Shown: in pieces, positions 30,801 through 36,075 of the stretch
How the letters are laid out: every line of letters starts with the position of its first letter
How positions within the stretch are numbered: the stretch's first letter is position 1
Origin: Incurvaria masculella
Lineage: Eukaryota; Arthropoda; Insecta; Lepidoptera; Incurvariidae
DNA length: 64,000 nucleotides
Reading direction: 5' to 3'
NCBI GenBank assembly: GCA_946894095.1
Contig: OX335649.1
Location: 18,680,001-18,744,000, forward strand
Translations under genes and position numbers: made by a program
The notes under the pieces: generated by a model
Database searches by the model: none
Told to the model about the DNA's origin: nothing
What the model saw: only the letters and a program-made list of their open reading frames with translations

Positions 30801-32515
30801 TATCTGACATTGAAAGCCCTATACGAAGTCCCAGTGGAGAGAGTATTGTTATCAGTGAAGATGAACCTCCGATTCCATTGAAGATAGATAAATATTTTGA
30901 GCATAGCCCCGAGTTTTTTGGTGCACGACAGACCACTAGCCTCCTCAGCTCTTATGAAGAGGACGCACCAAATAGGAGAACTCAAAAAAGAATGTCAAGG
31001 TTGCATAAAAAACCAGACTCTCTAATGCTTCATTGTAATCTTAATGAAAAATTACAAACAAAGACTGAATATGAACCTAGTCTAGCAATATGTGAAAGCA
31101 ATTATAATCCTATTAGTTCAGATATAGATAGAAGTAAAGCTAACTCGTATAGTATAAAAACAAATATTAAACCCAATTATAGTAAGCATGACGACAACAT
31201 TCTTAGCAGTTGTCTCGAAAAAGAAATTGTTTCCAAAAATCCATTAGATAAAGTAAGCATTTTAGAGAGCGGTCGTCGGAATAGTGAACTGGCTTTGCAA
31301 ATTATTCAAGAAAATTCTAAAATCTTGAACAGAATTTTAACGAAACAGACTTCATCAAATAATTTGCAAGATACGGAGAAGGCATCGATAGTAAATCGTA
31401 AGCAACATTTTCAGTCATTTAGGTTTCCAGATAGGTCTATTATTACTGGAAAAATAATAGAATCACCTGTGCTTAAAGGATCGGCTTCTGATTCATTAAT
31501 CAATTTTGAAGAAAAGCCATCAATATGTGATAGTGAAAAAGCCTCTCCTTTTTTGCGGCTGAGGCCTACTTCACTCGATGAACCTTCTTCAACATCTTTA
31601 TTTAATGCATTTTCATCCAATAGATCTGTGTCTTCGAAATTTCTAACAAAATCTCCTAGTAAAGATGATGCGATCGAAAACAAAACCGACATCTACGGGT
31701 GGGAAAATAAAGGTTTCTTGGCAAAGAATAAAAATGTTAATATTTCAAATGTATCAAAGGGGACTACAAAATCACAATCACCGGAGAAATCATCTTCATC
31801 TCTATACAGTGATGGATTCACAAAAACATCAACATCTTTGAATGAACCAAGATACGATTGGCATATTCACAACATCGATAGTCCTAAGTCAGTTGAAAAT
31901 AAATCTCAAATTGGTATAGATCACGTAAGTAATTGGCTAACAAAAAGGGAGCAAAGCAAAAGTGAAGAAACGAAGCCAGATCAATACGATTTCTCACAAA
32001 ATAGTAAGTATAGTGACTGTTTGCTCTCAAGAGCTAGTGATATATGTAGTCGAACGCTCGATAGAGGGCCAAAAGTGTGCGAAAATATGGCTAAAGCTGA
32101 AAATACTGACGCAAGTGACTTTGCTCTCATTGTGACTTCATCCGTGAGCTTTTCGTATGATCCTTCGGCTGGTGATGACTCTCTCACGGCACCGAAGAGC
32201 AACTCCAGTGACACGCTTTGTCAGATCACATCTTTAGACCAAATCTCTACTCCTATTTCACCGAAAATATTTCCGAAGGATACGCCGACTCCTAAAGAAG
32301 CGCCCGAAAGGTCGGTGCAATCTTCGGACGACACTTCAAGCCAGATAACGTCCCTGATTGAGACGGAGACGGTATCATCTCTGTCGTGCCCTCGCAGTCC
32401 GTCCAGCGGGTCATACCATCCCTTTCCGGCCCGACCTGCCATTCGGATGCCCAAGGAATTGGGCGTTCGACTTGGTCTTTACTCTCGTGATTCTTTGAAC
32501 TCTTCGTCAAAATAG
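679..32515 (+). CDS. TBC1D30: TBC1D30-like Rab GTPase-activating protein (spliced, 5' end outside window)
   Basis: Spliced gene whose assembled product follows human TBC1D30 from its coiled-coil N-terminal region (DANEL in human, DAGEL here) through the TBC domain to the C-terminal LGLY motif. Known role of the family: TBC domains stimulate GTP hydrolysis by Rab GTPases, and TBC1D30 is reported as a Rab8A GAP affecting primary cilia. In the reconstruction with one copy of each duplicated exon the in-window protein is 1,439 residues: Arg-rich helix 1-51, poly-Gly linker about 60-90, TBC domain about 100-375, acidic segment about 392-422, basic helix 423-471, Ser-rich disordered tail 472-1439. 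The arginine finger IVKDLHR (about residues 151-157) and glutamine finger YCQ (about 190) are both present, so GAP activity is expected. All eleven splice phases agree. Oddities are a 21-copy and a 4-copy tandem exon duplication. Earlier 5' exons must lie left of the window, because the first exon here opens at an acceptor in the middle of a codon. Confidence 0.93.
941..1186 (+). mobile_element. AGGGTTCCGTACC element
   Basis: Same family: CCCGTACCCAAAGGGTG, a (GTCC)n tract, and the end AGTCCGACTCGCACTTGGCC followed by T. Confidence 0.8.
1187..1749. other. intron 1 of TBC1D30, no gene seen
   Basis: AT-rich intron sequence; no convincing coding exon or known repeat recognised. Confidence 0.5.
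1750..2220 (+). promoter_or_regulatory. candidate internal promoter / 5' UTR
   Basis: Locally GC- and CpG-richer sequence without recognisable repeats inside intron 1, directly before the ATG-donor unit at 2221-2278. No clear TATA box was identified. It is inferred to be the promoter and 5' UTR of a short TBC1D30 isoform. Confidence 0.35.
2221..2278 (+). CDS. TBC1D30: candidate alternative first exon of TBC1D30
   Basis: ATG at 2221 is followed by 19 codons (MSGIFNSLKNLASSTRAGS) and a strong GTAAGT donor at 2279. The exon ends in phase 1, the same phase as exon A, so it can splice to exon B at 9448 without a frame shift. The preceding sequence, about 1750-2220, is repeat-free and locally GC-rich in an otherwise AT-rich intron, as expected for an internal promoter with a 5' UTR. 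An isoform starting here would lack the Arg-rich helix. The call rests on donor quality, phase and base composition; I know no homologous peptide. Confidence 0.45.
2279..3769. other. intron 1 of TBC1D30, no gene seen
   Basis: AT-rich, many T and A runs, no repeat or exon that I can support. Confidence 0.5.
3770..3945 (-). mobile_element. non-LTR retrotransposon 3' fragment, uninterrupted copy
   Basis: Minus orientation, ending AATAAAGAAACTGAAACT. It matches 119-600 without the inserted element and so shows the empty insertion site (a 10-T run at about 3833-3842). Confidence 0.7.
4398..4669 (-). mobile_element. AGGGTTCCGTACC element
   Basis: Minus orientation: CGGCCAAGTGCGAGTCGG at the left and CTTTGGGTACGGAACCCT at the right. 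The (GGAC)n tract is short. Confidence 0.85.
4671..4697. repeat. (AT)n microsatellite
   Basis: Uninterrupted TA dinucleotides immediately after the element at 4398-4669. Confidence 0.9.
4783..5150 (-). mobile_element. SINE with 5S rRNA-like head
   Basis: On the minus strand, 5150-5060 contains CCGAAGTTAAGCAACGCTGG and GGTCTTGGATGGGTGACC, which correspond to the internal promoter elements (box A and box C) of 5S rRNA. The body that follows (CACGTTAAACTGTAGGTCCC onwards to GGTATTAGCCATCCATG) is the same as that of the tRNA-headed SINEs at 46.7, 49.4 and 62.6 kb. It is not a functional 5S gene, because the 5' and 3' stems are missing. Confidence 0.7.
5606..5890 (+). mobile_element. SINE, partial
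   Basis: Contains GTCACGAATGCGAG, CATTGGTACCATCGCATTGG, GGCATGGCACCTAATTC and the tail ATTAGCCGTCCATGT, in the same order as the 62.6-kb copy, with the head missing. Confidence 0.7.
6245..6358 (+). mobile_element. non-LTR retrotransposon 3' fragment
   Basis: GGAAGAAATCTCTTTGAGGG then GATAAGACCGCCTTTACGCC and TTGTTATTTCACTATA are shared with 40.27-40.44 kb (minus) and 58.19-58.30 kb. The next element is inserted at its end. Confidence 0.6.
6366..6653 (+). mobile_element. AGGGTTCCGTACC element, 5' truncated
   Basis: Begins at ACGGAACCCTATTACTAAGC, carries a long (GTCC)n tract, and ends GAGTCCGACTCGCACTTGGC. Confidence 0.8.
7338..7632 (+). mobile_element. AGGGTTCCGTACC element
   Basis: Starts AGGGTTCCGTCCCAAAGGG and ends CACTTGGCCGG, flanked by T runs. 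Confidence 0.85.
7655..7790 (-). mobile_element. SINE body fragment
   Basis: Minus-orientation fragment with GGATGGCTAATA and TCATCCAATGCGATACTACC, from the same body as the 4.8-kb SINE. Confidence 0.55.
7868..7972 (-). mobile_element. tRNA-headed SINE fragment
   Basis: On the minus strand AGTAGAGCGG resembles a tRNA A box and GGTTCAAATCGCC a B box, about 45 bp apart. No cloverleaf is evident, so a SINE head rather than a tRNA gene. Confidence 0.5.
8511..8590 (+). mobile_element. Jockey/CR1-like retrotransposon C-terminal scrap
   Basis: CTTCCGAGGTATTTTCCCGA and GGTCCTTCAAACGTGGTGTG match the end of the retrotransposon reading frame at 41.2 kb (LPAEVFPSNY, VLQTWCEEA). Confidence 0.5.
9100..9334 (-). 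mobile_element. AGGGTTCCGTACC element, partial, minus
   Basis: GAGTCGGACTTGCACACGAT at the left and CAGCGGAGGCTTAGTAATAG at the right; both termini are lost. Confidence 0.75.
9357..9411 (+). mobile_element. AGGGTTCCGTACC element, 3' end only
   Basis: GATGGTACGGAACCCTTCG and GCACCTGGCCGG. It ends 36 bp before the acceptor of TBC1D30 exon B, so the acceptor region of that exon abuts transposon DNA. Confidence 0.75.
9448..9626 (+). CDS. TBC1D30: TBC1D30 exon B: poly-Gly linker and start of TBC domain
   Basis: Acceptor GCGCCGGTAG ends at 9447 and donor GTAAGC starts at 9627. A second AG at 9456-9457 is out of phase with exon A, so 9448 is chosen. The exon reads SGDSGARFSVSPSK, a run of 11 glycines, ACGGGEGEGG, then FTQWLHAMRLVARLPAG and VPHHFRKK. 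The last part matches human GFQQWYDALKAVARLSTGIP. The R of FRKK, with the W in the next exon, forms the RxxxW motif that opens TBC domains. The glycine run is absent from the human protein and is encoded by repeated GGTGGG. It ends in phase 0. Confidence 0.92.
9627..10000. repeat. cluster of GTCGAGAAAACCGCTTT repeats
   Basis: GGTTTTCTCGACG or its complement CGAGAAAACNGCTTT occurs repeatedly in both orientations (about 9719, 9767, 9801, 9858, 9932), suggesting nested palindromic insertions. The same motif recurs at 10.6, 28.2 and 63.6-63.8 kb. Confidence 0.55.
10001..10552. mobile_element. MITE with ~100-bp inverted repeats (TAGGAGGTCGCGAC family)
   Basis: The left end TAGGAGGTCGCGACAAAAAT and right end AAAATGTCGTGACCTCCC are inverted repeats that continue inward (GTAAATGGCTGAA with TTCAGCCATTTAC; AGTCTGCC with GGCAGAC). 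No open frame. A related copy lies at 42927-43494. Confidence 0.8.
10553..11424. other. intron 2 of TBC1D30, no gene seen
   Basis: AT-rich apart from a GC-richer patch at about 11150-11370 that shows no open exon with good splice sites. Confidence 0.4.
11425..12245 (-). mobile_element. 5'-truncated non-LTR retrotransposon (Jockey/CR1-like)
   Basis: The minus-strand frame near 12151-11882 reads KRFLYHLTFADNRC and LALRRSRADLMFIHTILN then CPELKQGIDIKVPRL, the pattern seen after the reverse transcriptase domain in Jockey/CR1 retrotransposons (LRRxxADLxFLxxLLNG). The element ends with a (TAAA)n tail at 11425-11452. Confidence 0.7.
12246..13010. other. intron 2, no gene seen
   Basis: AT-rich; no repeat family or exon supported. 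Confidence 0.45.
13010..13075 (+). mobile_element. CCGACTTCAAAAAAGG terminal fragment
   Basis: TTTTAACCGACTTCAAAAAA then GGAGGAGGTTATCAATTCG, the same end sequence as the element at 35158-35745. Confidence 0.7.
13631..13892 (+). mobile_element. AGGGTTCCGTACC element
   Basis: Starts AGGGTTCCGTACCCAAAGGG and ends CACTTGGCCGG, T-run flanks; it lies about 140 bp before exon C. Confidence 0.85.
14030..14155 (+). CDS. TBC1D30: TBC1D30 exon C
   Basis: Acceptor GATTTGCAG ends at 14029; donor GTCAGC starts at 14156. The 42 codons read LWLTLAERHLVVRGVDW then RASFRGTAQPEDSELG and AQIVK, matching human VWLTLADHYLHSIAIDW and MGIQIVK. It supplies the W of the RxxxW motif and the start of the IxxDxxR catalytic motif. 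It starts and ends in phase 0. The donor is slightly non-consensus (C at +3). Confidence 0.95.
14184..14640. mobile_element. MITE-like repeat (GGACTAGCCAA ends)
   Basis: GGCGCTAGGACTAGCCAAC at the left and GATTTGGCTAGTACCAGGAC at the right are imperfect inverted ends. A second copy with the same interior (CACATTAGAAATTTGAAAG) lies at 22322-22800. It begins about 30 bp after the exon C donor. Confidence 0.7.
14636..15196. mobile_element. possible MITE (TTAAGGTGGCCCA ends)
   Basis: CCTTAAGGTGGCCCATCCCG at the left and GGGTTGGGCCACCTTAACG at the right are inverted; the rest is AT-rich and non-coding. Confidence 0.5.
15500..15645 (+). repeat. TATACGTTGTGAAT repeat
   Basis: ACGATATGCATGGTTTTGAT and TTTTATACGTTGTGAAT are shared with copies at 16.93-17.17, 44.96-45.18 and 45.34-45.59 kb. 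Confidence 0.65.
15811..15902 (+). CDS. TBC1D30: TBC1D30 exon D: arginine finger
   Basis: Acceptor TGAATTTCAG ends at 15810; donor GTCAGT starts at 15903. It reads DLHRTGCSLFCGAEG then NQAMLRRVLLAYA, matching human DLHRTGCSSYCGQEA and VVLKRVLLAYARW. The Asp and Arg of IVKDLHR, the dual-finger arginine of TBC GAPs, are at the very start of this exon. It ends in phase 2 and the arginine codon is completed by exon E. Confidence 0.97.
16008..16300 (+). mobile_element. AGGGTTCCGTACC element
   Basis: Full length with both ends and a (GTCC)n tract; it lies inside a fragment of the TACTTTTTCGTACTGAGC family. Confidence 0.85.
16551..16690. repeat. (CTGT/CCGT)n degenerate microsatellite
   Basis: About 140 bp of tetranucleotide repeats of the CTGT, CCGT and CCTG types without the flanking element sequence. 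Confidence 0.9.
16930..17170 (+). repeat. TATACGTTGTGAAT repeat
   Basis: Multiple TATTATACGTTGTG and CAACGTATAAAATTAT motifs with ACGATATGCATGG; related to the copy at 45.34-45.59 kb over the whole length. Confidence 0.7.
17402..17700 (+). mobile_element. AGGGTTCCGTACC element
   Basis: The start is intact; the 3' hairpin is mutated (GTGAGATTCCGAAACGCAC). Confidence 0.8.
18454..18547 (+). CDS. TBC1D30: TBC1D30 exon E: glutamine finger
   Basis: Acceptor CTCGTTGCAG ends at 18453; donor GTAAAT starts at 18548. It reads WNKDVGYCQGFNMLAAI then ILEVMEKSESDSLK, matching human RWNKTVGYCQGFNILAAL. The YCQ motif carries the catalytic glutamine finger of TBC domains. It ends in phase 0. Confidence 0.97.
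18548..19966. other. intron between exons E and F, no gene seen
   Basis: AT-rich throughout, short frames only, no repeat recognised. Confidence 0.5.
19967..20123 (+). CDS. TBC1D30: TBC1D30 exon F
   Basis: Acceptor AACGTCTCAG ends at 19966; donor GTGAGG starts at 20124. It reads VMIYLVEAVLPEGYFADDL then LSADMAAFRDLLRIRLP and KHMDRLQRASD, matching human IMIYLIDKVLPESYF and DMAVFRDLLRMKLP. It forms the middle helices of the TBC domain. It ends in phase 1. Confidence 0.97.
20340..21180. other. intron between exons F and G, no gene seen
   Basis: AT-rich, with locally reiterated ATTCAAAAT/AATTCAAATT-type motifs at 20520-20660; no gene. Confidence 0.45.
21217..21494 (-). mobile_element. AGGGTTCCGTACC element
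   Basis: Minus orientation: CCGGCCAAGTGCGAGTCGG at the left, ACGGAACCCT at the right, with a partial second end (AAGGAACCCT) duplicated up to 21510. Confidence 0.85.
21562..21733 (+). CDS. TBC1D30: TBC1D30 exon G
   Basis: Acceptor CTCTCTTCAG ends at 21561; donor GTGAGT starts at 21734. It reads GGGVEPPLPDVFTMQWFLTL then ATWLPRGALLRVWDLVFLDG and ALAIWDLLQE, matching human GGGYEPPLTNVFTMQWFLTL. It ends in phase 2 with GA, and any copy of the amplified exon can complete this codon with its first base. It begins about 70 bp after an inserted repeat at 21217-21494. Confidence 0.97.
21945..22321. mobile_element. foldback element with ~150-bp imperfect inverted repeats
   Basis: Left arm CATACAAACGTAGTTTACTA and AAATATCTGTGTCTGCATGC; right arm GCATGCAGACACAGATATTT and TCAACTACGTTTGTATGGG. 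Open frames on both strands mirror each other because of the palindrome and are not genes. Confidence 0.8.
22322..22800. mobile_element. MITE-like repeat (GGACTAGCCAA ends), copy 2
   Basis: Same as 14184-14640: GGCGCTAGGACTAGCCAAC at the left, CTGGTACTAGCCAAATCGC at the right. It ends about 200 bp before the first copy of the amplified exon. Confidence 0.7.
22997..23195 (+). CDS. TBC1D30: TBC1D30 exon H, copy 1 of the amplified exon
   Basis: Acceptor GTCTCGCAG ends at 22996 and is preceded by unique intron sequence; donor GTGAGT starts at 23196. It reads RILSARTADEFYSCMGGG then VYAAGETLVARVVALGEAP and LRDLHRYHVTPPAAPPP, matching human CCETADEFYSTMG and LREKYTYNITPF, the last helices of the TBC domain. 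It enters with one base and leaves in phase 0, fitting exons G and I. This copy keeps TADEF, like human, while the other 20 copies have TVDEF, so it may be nearest to the ancestral exon. Confidence 0.92.
22997..27750 (+). repeat. TBC1D30: 21-copy tandem array of a TBC1D30 coding exon, 228-bp period
   Basis: Twenty-one head-to-tail copies with an invariant 228-bp period; the ATG of MGG lies at 23040 + 228(n-1), the last at 27600. Each unit is a 199-bp exon equivalent followed by a 29-bp spacer that starts GTGAGTACTACCTG and ends GATACCGCAG. All 21 acceptors and the 20 GTGAGT donors share one phase, and the frame is open from 23040 to 27794. Two subfamilies occur: type A (MGGGAGA, IHTA, TTCCGY) in copies 1-9 and 13-16, type B (MGGAAGA, IYTA, TTWWRY) in copies 10-12 and 17-21. 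Exon G can join any copy and copies 1-20 can join exon I. Reading through copies 1-20 would make one 4,531-bp exon (22997-27527). Which form is used cannot be told from sequence. Confidence 0.95.
27528..27794 (+). pseudogene. terminal copy 21 of the amplified exon, donor lost
   Basis: The spacer after copy 20 is followed by a twenty-first exon copy that ends at CCCATGCACC and runs into AT-rich unique DNA instead of CACCGCG plus GTGAGT. The nearest GT (27751, GTAATT) is in phase 1 and does not fit exon I at 27996. Reading on reaches a stop at about 27792 after NLKTILNKSPCKL. If a transcript stays in frame without splicing out here, the protein would end before the C-terminal 1,000 residues. 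Copy 21 is therefore probably either spliced out with the following intron or a truncation exon. Confidence 0.7.
27996..28088 (+). CDS. TBC1D30: TBC1D30 exon I: acidic segment
   Basis: Acceptor ATCATTCCAG ends at 27995; donor GTAAGT starts at 28089. The 31 codons read VQSVTRRGLKLFYSEDEG then DSSDDGNRLALAT, comparable to human TSVSGRHSKARDSDEEND. Both ends are in phase 0, so it joins any of the 20 GTGAGT donors of the array and exon J. An alternative acceptor at 27966 (exon from 27967) would fit the phase of the copy-21 GTAATT donor, but it lacks a good pyrimidine tract. Confidence 0.85.
28544..28691 (+). CDS. TBC1D30: TBC1D30 exon J, copy 1
   Basis: Acceptor CGACTACTGCAG ends at 28543; donor GTACAT starts at 28692. 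It reads VNLPRRVETSGGDRLSLDIG then ALKRQYARLRERQRQAHVIL and AAACARHAA. The ALKRQYARLRERQRQ core matches human INALKRQYSRIKKKQQQQ, a basic helix probably forming a coiled coil. It enters in phase 0 and leaves in phase 1, which fits exon K. Its acceptor is the best of the four copies. Confidence 0.9.
28754..28901 (+). pseudogene. TBC1D30: TBC1D30 exon J, copy 2 (diverged)
   Basis: Second 148-bp copy, exactly 210 bp downstream. The frame is open but conserved core residues are changed: LDIGALKRQYARLRE has become LGIGALKRQNGRLRV. The preceding AG (ATGGAG) is a weak acceptor. It is probably decaying, or at most a rarely used alternative exon. Confidence 0.6.
28964..29111 (+). pseudogene. TBC1D30: TBC1D30 exon J, copy 3 (premature stop)
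   Basis: Third copy of the 148-bp exon, again offset by 210 bp. In the phase-0 frame it reads LKRQYARLCEW and then TAG, so inclusion would truncate the protein. It is a dead or nonsense-mediated-decay exon. Confidence 0.75.
29174..29321 (+). CDS. TBC1D30: TBC1D30 exon J, copy 4 (intact alternative copy)
   Basis: Fourth copy, open in frame with the core ALKRQYARLRERQRQAHVIL unchanged; differences from copy 1 include R to W (GGDWLSL) and H to Y (ARYAA). The donor GTAGGT is at least as good as that of copy 1. The preceding acceptor ATGGAG is poor, although CTAAT, a possible branch point, lies upstream. It could replace copy 1 in frame but cannot be added to it, because 148 is not a multiple of three. 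Confidence 0.5.
29610..32515 (+). CDS. TBC1D30: TBC1D30 exon K: last coding exon, disordered tail
   Basis: Acceptor TCAATTTTAG ends at 29609; TAG stop at 32513-32515. It starts VGVPAAPTSLTVNHLLLGK, matching human SSPVINHLLLGKK, and ends with LGVRLGLYSRDSLNSSSK, where LGLY echoes the human C-terminal ARNLGLYG. The 968 residues between are rich in Ser, Asp, Asn and Lys, with many SP and TP sites and no visible domain, so probably disordered and phosphorylated. ITSL occurs twice near the C-terminus (SQITSLIETE and CQITSLDQIS). Codon use is AT-rich, unlike the GC-rich domain exons. Confidence 0.95.
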
Positions 32516-33664
32516 AAATAGTTTCATTGCTACTCCTTCAAATTACGAAACATTTTTGCTTTGCATTCCTGCGAAAAGGTGTCGGTCTTTTACAATATTT
32601 CGTTTTCATCTGATAAACCTAATGCTCCATACTAGATTAAAAATGTATGATCAATAGTATTAACTTGTTCCGATTCTGAATGGATTCTATGAATTAATGT
32701 GTAATGTCAACCGTCTATTAAGTATGGCCTTTCGTAGGCATTATGTATTCGATCAATTTATCGTTACCGCAACACCTCATTAGAATACTTTATGGTAACA
32801 GAAACATAAACATACATCGTATGTATATATATATAGGTTGTGCTACCACACCGCTCGAATGTGCCTAAACTACTATCAAAGTGAGTTTCCATATCTTGTT
32901 ATAAGTATTCGTAGGCCAGAATCTTGACACATAATGGTACATATCTATTGGTTTTATGTTTGATTTACCATTCTGTATTCCTATCACATGAACAAATTTT
33001 GTCGTACTCCTTGAGTTGATTGTTTCTAATCTACAGTGAATGTACTGGAATTTATTTTACACCCATGTGTTAAAAATACAAAACTGAACCCAGTTGTCAG
33101 GAATTATACAAACTATATTGAATTGGATTTTCTGTGCGCAACAACTACTCTTGGATCGAATCAGTATGTGGACTGGTCATTTGTATCATTGAAGACAAGA
33201 AACCCTGAACTAATACATTTCTGTTAAACATATGTGTTGACATAAATCCTCTTTTGGAATAAAACAATACATTGATGGTGGTGCGTCTCATCCCAGATCA
33301 AGTGAGGATTATTGGATAGCTAACGGCAAATATTAATATGTGACAAGTCAGTTAATAATCTATGCTCACAGCCATTATTTGCTTAGTCTCTTTTATGTGA
33401 TCAACCCTTGTTACTGAGCAGAGGTTCTAGTTAGTCGCCAGTTGCCTTTTCCTTACCTTTTTTATTAGAATAAAAAAATACATAAGTGTTTTACCTATTA
33501 GTTCTGTCTGCTCTAATAATATTTTCAGTCTATGTTTATAATAGTGTTATTTAGGTTTATTTAGATTCATAGCTGTTACGTTGTTGCGACTTGCATACAA
33601 CAAATGATCGTAGAGTTTCGTTGTAAAGATGCAATGATATATTCTATGACGACATATAAATAAA
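32516..33664 (+). other. TBC1D30: TBC1D30 3' UTR with two candidate poly(A) signals
   Basis: AT-rich, repeat-poor sequence after the stop. AATAAA occurs at 33258-33263 and at 33659-33664; either could end the transcript. Beyond 33.7 kb the sequence becomes repeat-rich. Confidence 0.6.
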
Positions 33665-34180
33665 ATTAGTATTTACCGTATCGATTCAAGACAGTTTTAT
33701 TAAAAAAAATCGACATTCCCAAACATATTATGAGAAGAAGAACAAGGTAGTATAATGAGACCGGATTCTTATTCGTCGCAGTTCGGCCTCTGGGGAAGTC
33801 CAGAATTCTACCAAAAGTTCCGAGTCTTGACTCCAGCTTCTGTGAAATTTAGTAGTTCATGTAACTTGGAGCAAATGTTGATATGAGCGCCAGAATTTTG
33901 TGGAATTTGTTGGTCCAGCTACGAATTCTGGCGAAGCAATACCGAACCAATATTTGCATGCGCGGTCCAAATTACATCGGACGTATCAGATGATCTCACA
34001 AATACTCGCCGATTTTTCCCGAGTTTAAGCCCCAATTGCACGAAGCGACGGTCGATTTAATCAATGTGCAAACACGTCACTTTTAGTGAACCGCACGGAG
34101 ATGCTTCCATACTGTCCAATGCATACTAGTCGGAAGACATCAAATGTAGCTGACACACCCGGAAAAGCCGGCTTATTGCC
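33665..34180. other. intergenic, no gene seen
   Basis: No recognised repeat or open frame of note. Confidence 0.4.
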
Positions 34181-34228
34181 CCAATTACTAGAGAAATAAA
34201 TTTTATCTGAATCTGAATCTGAATCTTC
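34181..34228 (+). mobile_element. non-LTR retrotransposon 3' tail
   Basis: GAAATAAATTTTATCTGAAT followed by CTGAATCTGAATC, a typical AATAAA plus short tandem tail. Confidence 0.5.
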
Positions 34229-34628
34229 CATACTGTCCATACAAAGTGACGTGTTTAAGCATACGTTGACGTTGATTTTGATGTTTTTTGCTTTCGTGCA
34301 CTCGGCCCTAAGAGTCCACTACACGTGTCAAATGATTAATTGTGTTTCCACGCACTAGAGGTTAGGTATGGGCCTTGATATATTTATGAGGTCCAGTGTC
34401 AAGTTTCAAAATCCGGTATTTCTTGAAGGGCTGCCTCGCGAGGTTGATGAACGGAATTATTTAATGATCTGAAAGCAACTATCTAAGTTGTAAACAGTTA
34501 TTAAACCCTAAAAGTTATCATGCATAAAAAATCACTTTAATTTTCACACAGTCCGATTTTAAAGGACTCGTGAGAACGTAAAATTCACAAGGTAAACCCT
34601 TGATAAAAAGGTCATACGCACTTAAGTA

Positions 34629-34925
34629 AATTTACTTTTTCGTACTAAGCAGGTACGTCGCTTATTCCGAGGAATGTGATATGCATGTATGTATAATCGA
34701 CCGTGAAGCAAGGACACATCAATTGAAGAAAGAGCCCAGAAAAAAGAACTACTTTACGAATATACTGCAAGGCTGGACCCGAACCAGCAAAACATACCAT
34801 TCGCGGGTATTGCGTCTACCAATTTCGCTACCGGCTGTATACCCATAATTTGGAATTCTCCTAGAGTCCCTCCTCCCATAATGAATGCCTCCTACTACCA
34901 CAGTGTTTAAAATTATACCTACATA
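34629..34925 (-). mobile_element. tRNA-like-headed element, minus copy of an inverted pair
   Basis: Minus-strand GGCGAAATTGGTAGACGC (A-box-like) and GGTTCGGGTCCAGCC (B-box-like) about 45 bp apart, then GGGCTCTTTCTTCAAT and CTGCTTAGTACGAAAAAG. The complete order is also seen at 46276-46520. Confidence 0.65.
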
Positions 34926-34943
34926 CATTTATTTAACGCTTCA

Positions 34944-35141
34944 TCTGCGGCGAAATTGGTAGACGCAATACCCCGAATGGTATGTTTTGCTGGTTCGGGT
35001 CCATCCTCGCAGTATTTTCGTAAAGTAGTTCTTTTTACTGGGCTCTTTCTTCAATAAATGTGTCCTTGCTTCACAGTCGATTATACGTACATACATGTCA
35101 CATTCCTTGGAATAAGCGACGTACCTGCTTAGTACGAAAAA
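34944..35141 (+). mobile_element. tRNA-like-headed element, plus copy of an inverted pair
   Basis: GGCGAAATTGGTAGACGCAA, GGTTCGGGTCCATCC, GTGTCCTTGCTTCACAGTCG and CCTGCTTAGTACG in the same order as the minus copy 19 bp to the left; the two could form a long hairpin in RNA. Confidence 0.65.
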
Positions 35142-35157
35142 ACAATTTAACAAAAAA

Positions 35158-35745
35158 AAATAACCGACTTCAAAGAAAAAGCACTAAAAAGTAAAAAATA
35201 ATTTCCATTTCTGTAGTTACGATTTTTGTTATTTTTTGAGTCGGCGTCAGCCGGGCACGCGCTGCGCCAATCAAGAGAACCTTGGCTACCTTGGCTGACA
35301 CCGACTCAAAATATAACAAACATCGTAACTACAAAAATGGAAATTATTTTTTACTTTTTAGTGCTTTTTCTTTGAAGTCGGTAATTTTTTTTGTTAATTT
35401 TTTTATTTTTTTTTATTTTTAGTGAATCTGAAGTACACTTACTAATTTGTACACGTCCTTTCCAATAAAAAAAGAATCACCGAAATCGGTTGGCGTTATA
35501 TTGAGTTATTCGTCCATTTCGTCGCGCACATCTTAATACAAATTTAAGACTTTTATGATTTTCTCATGGATATCATTGTCAGAACTTAACCAAATTAAAA
35601 TGGGACCACTTGGGAAGTACTAGCTATCATTTAAAAAAATAATCATCAAAATCGGTTCACCCACGCAAAATTTATGAGGTAACAAACATAAAAAAAAACA
35701 TACAGACGAATTGATAACTTCCTCCTTTTTTGAAGTCGGTTAAAA
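35158..35745. mobile_element. AACCGACTTCAAA element with internal foldback
   Basis: Begins TAACCGACTTCAAAG and ends CCTTTTTTGAAGTCGGTTAA. The left 228 bp (35158-35385) are a near-perfect foldback: AAAGCACTAAAAAGTAAAAA at the left pairs with TTTTTACTTTTTAGTGCTTT at the right around a loop of about 40-45 bp. Confidence 0.8.
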
Positions 35746-35843
35746 AGTATATTTACTCAGGGGTAAGTCATTCACAAACACCGCAACCCAGAGTAAAGGA
35801 TTTTATTCCAAAAATCTGTTTAATGAAGCAATTCCCTATGGAA

Positions 35844-36075
35844 TTATCCATGTTTTTCCAACCACGGCAATGATCTATCAATGTACCCAGTGCACCTGTG
35901 GCCGATCACTTCCTCGAACGGAATCGCCAGCAACAAATGTAACGTATAATCTGGTGTAATCAAGTGAGCTAGATGTGTCACGACCAAAGGCGTTGTACTT
36001 GGATGACGAGAAGAACAGCACGCTACCGGTTGACACGTCACACGCTGATATTTCCGATTTCCGCGAACAAAACAA
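35844..36075 (-). other. possible decayed coding fragment, unidentified
   Basis: A minus-strand frame reads SACDVSTGSVLFFSSSKYNA then FGRDTSSSLDYTRLYVTFVA and GDSVRGSDRPQVHWVH before a stop. Composition looks protein-like, but I recognise no family and see no splice sites that connect it to anything. It may be a pseudogene scrap. Confidence 0.2.
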
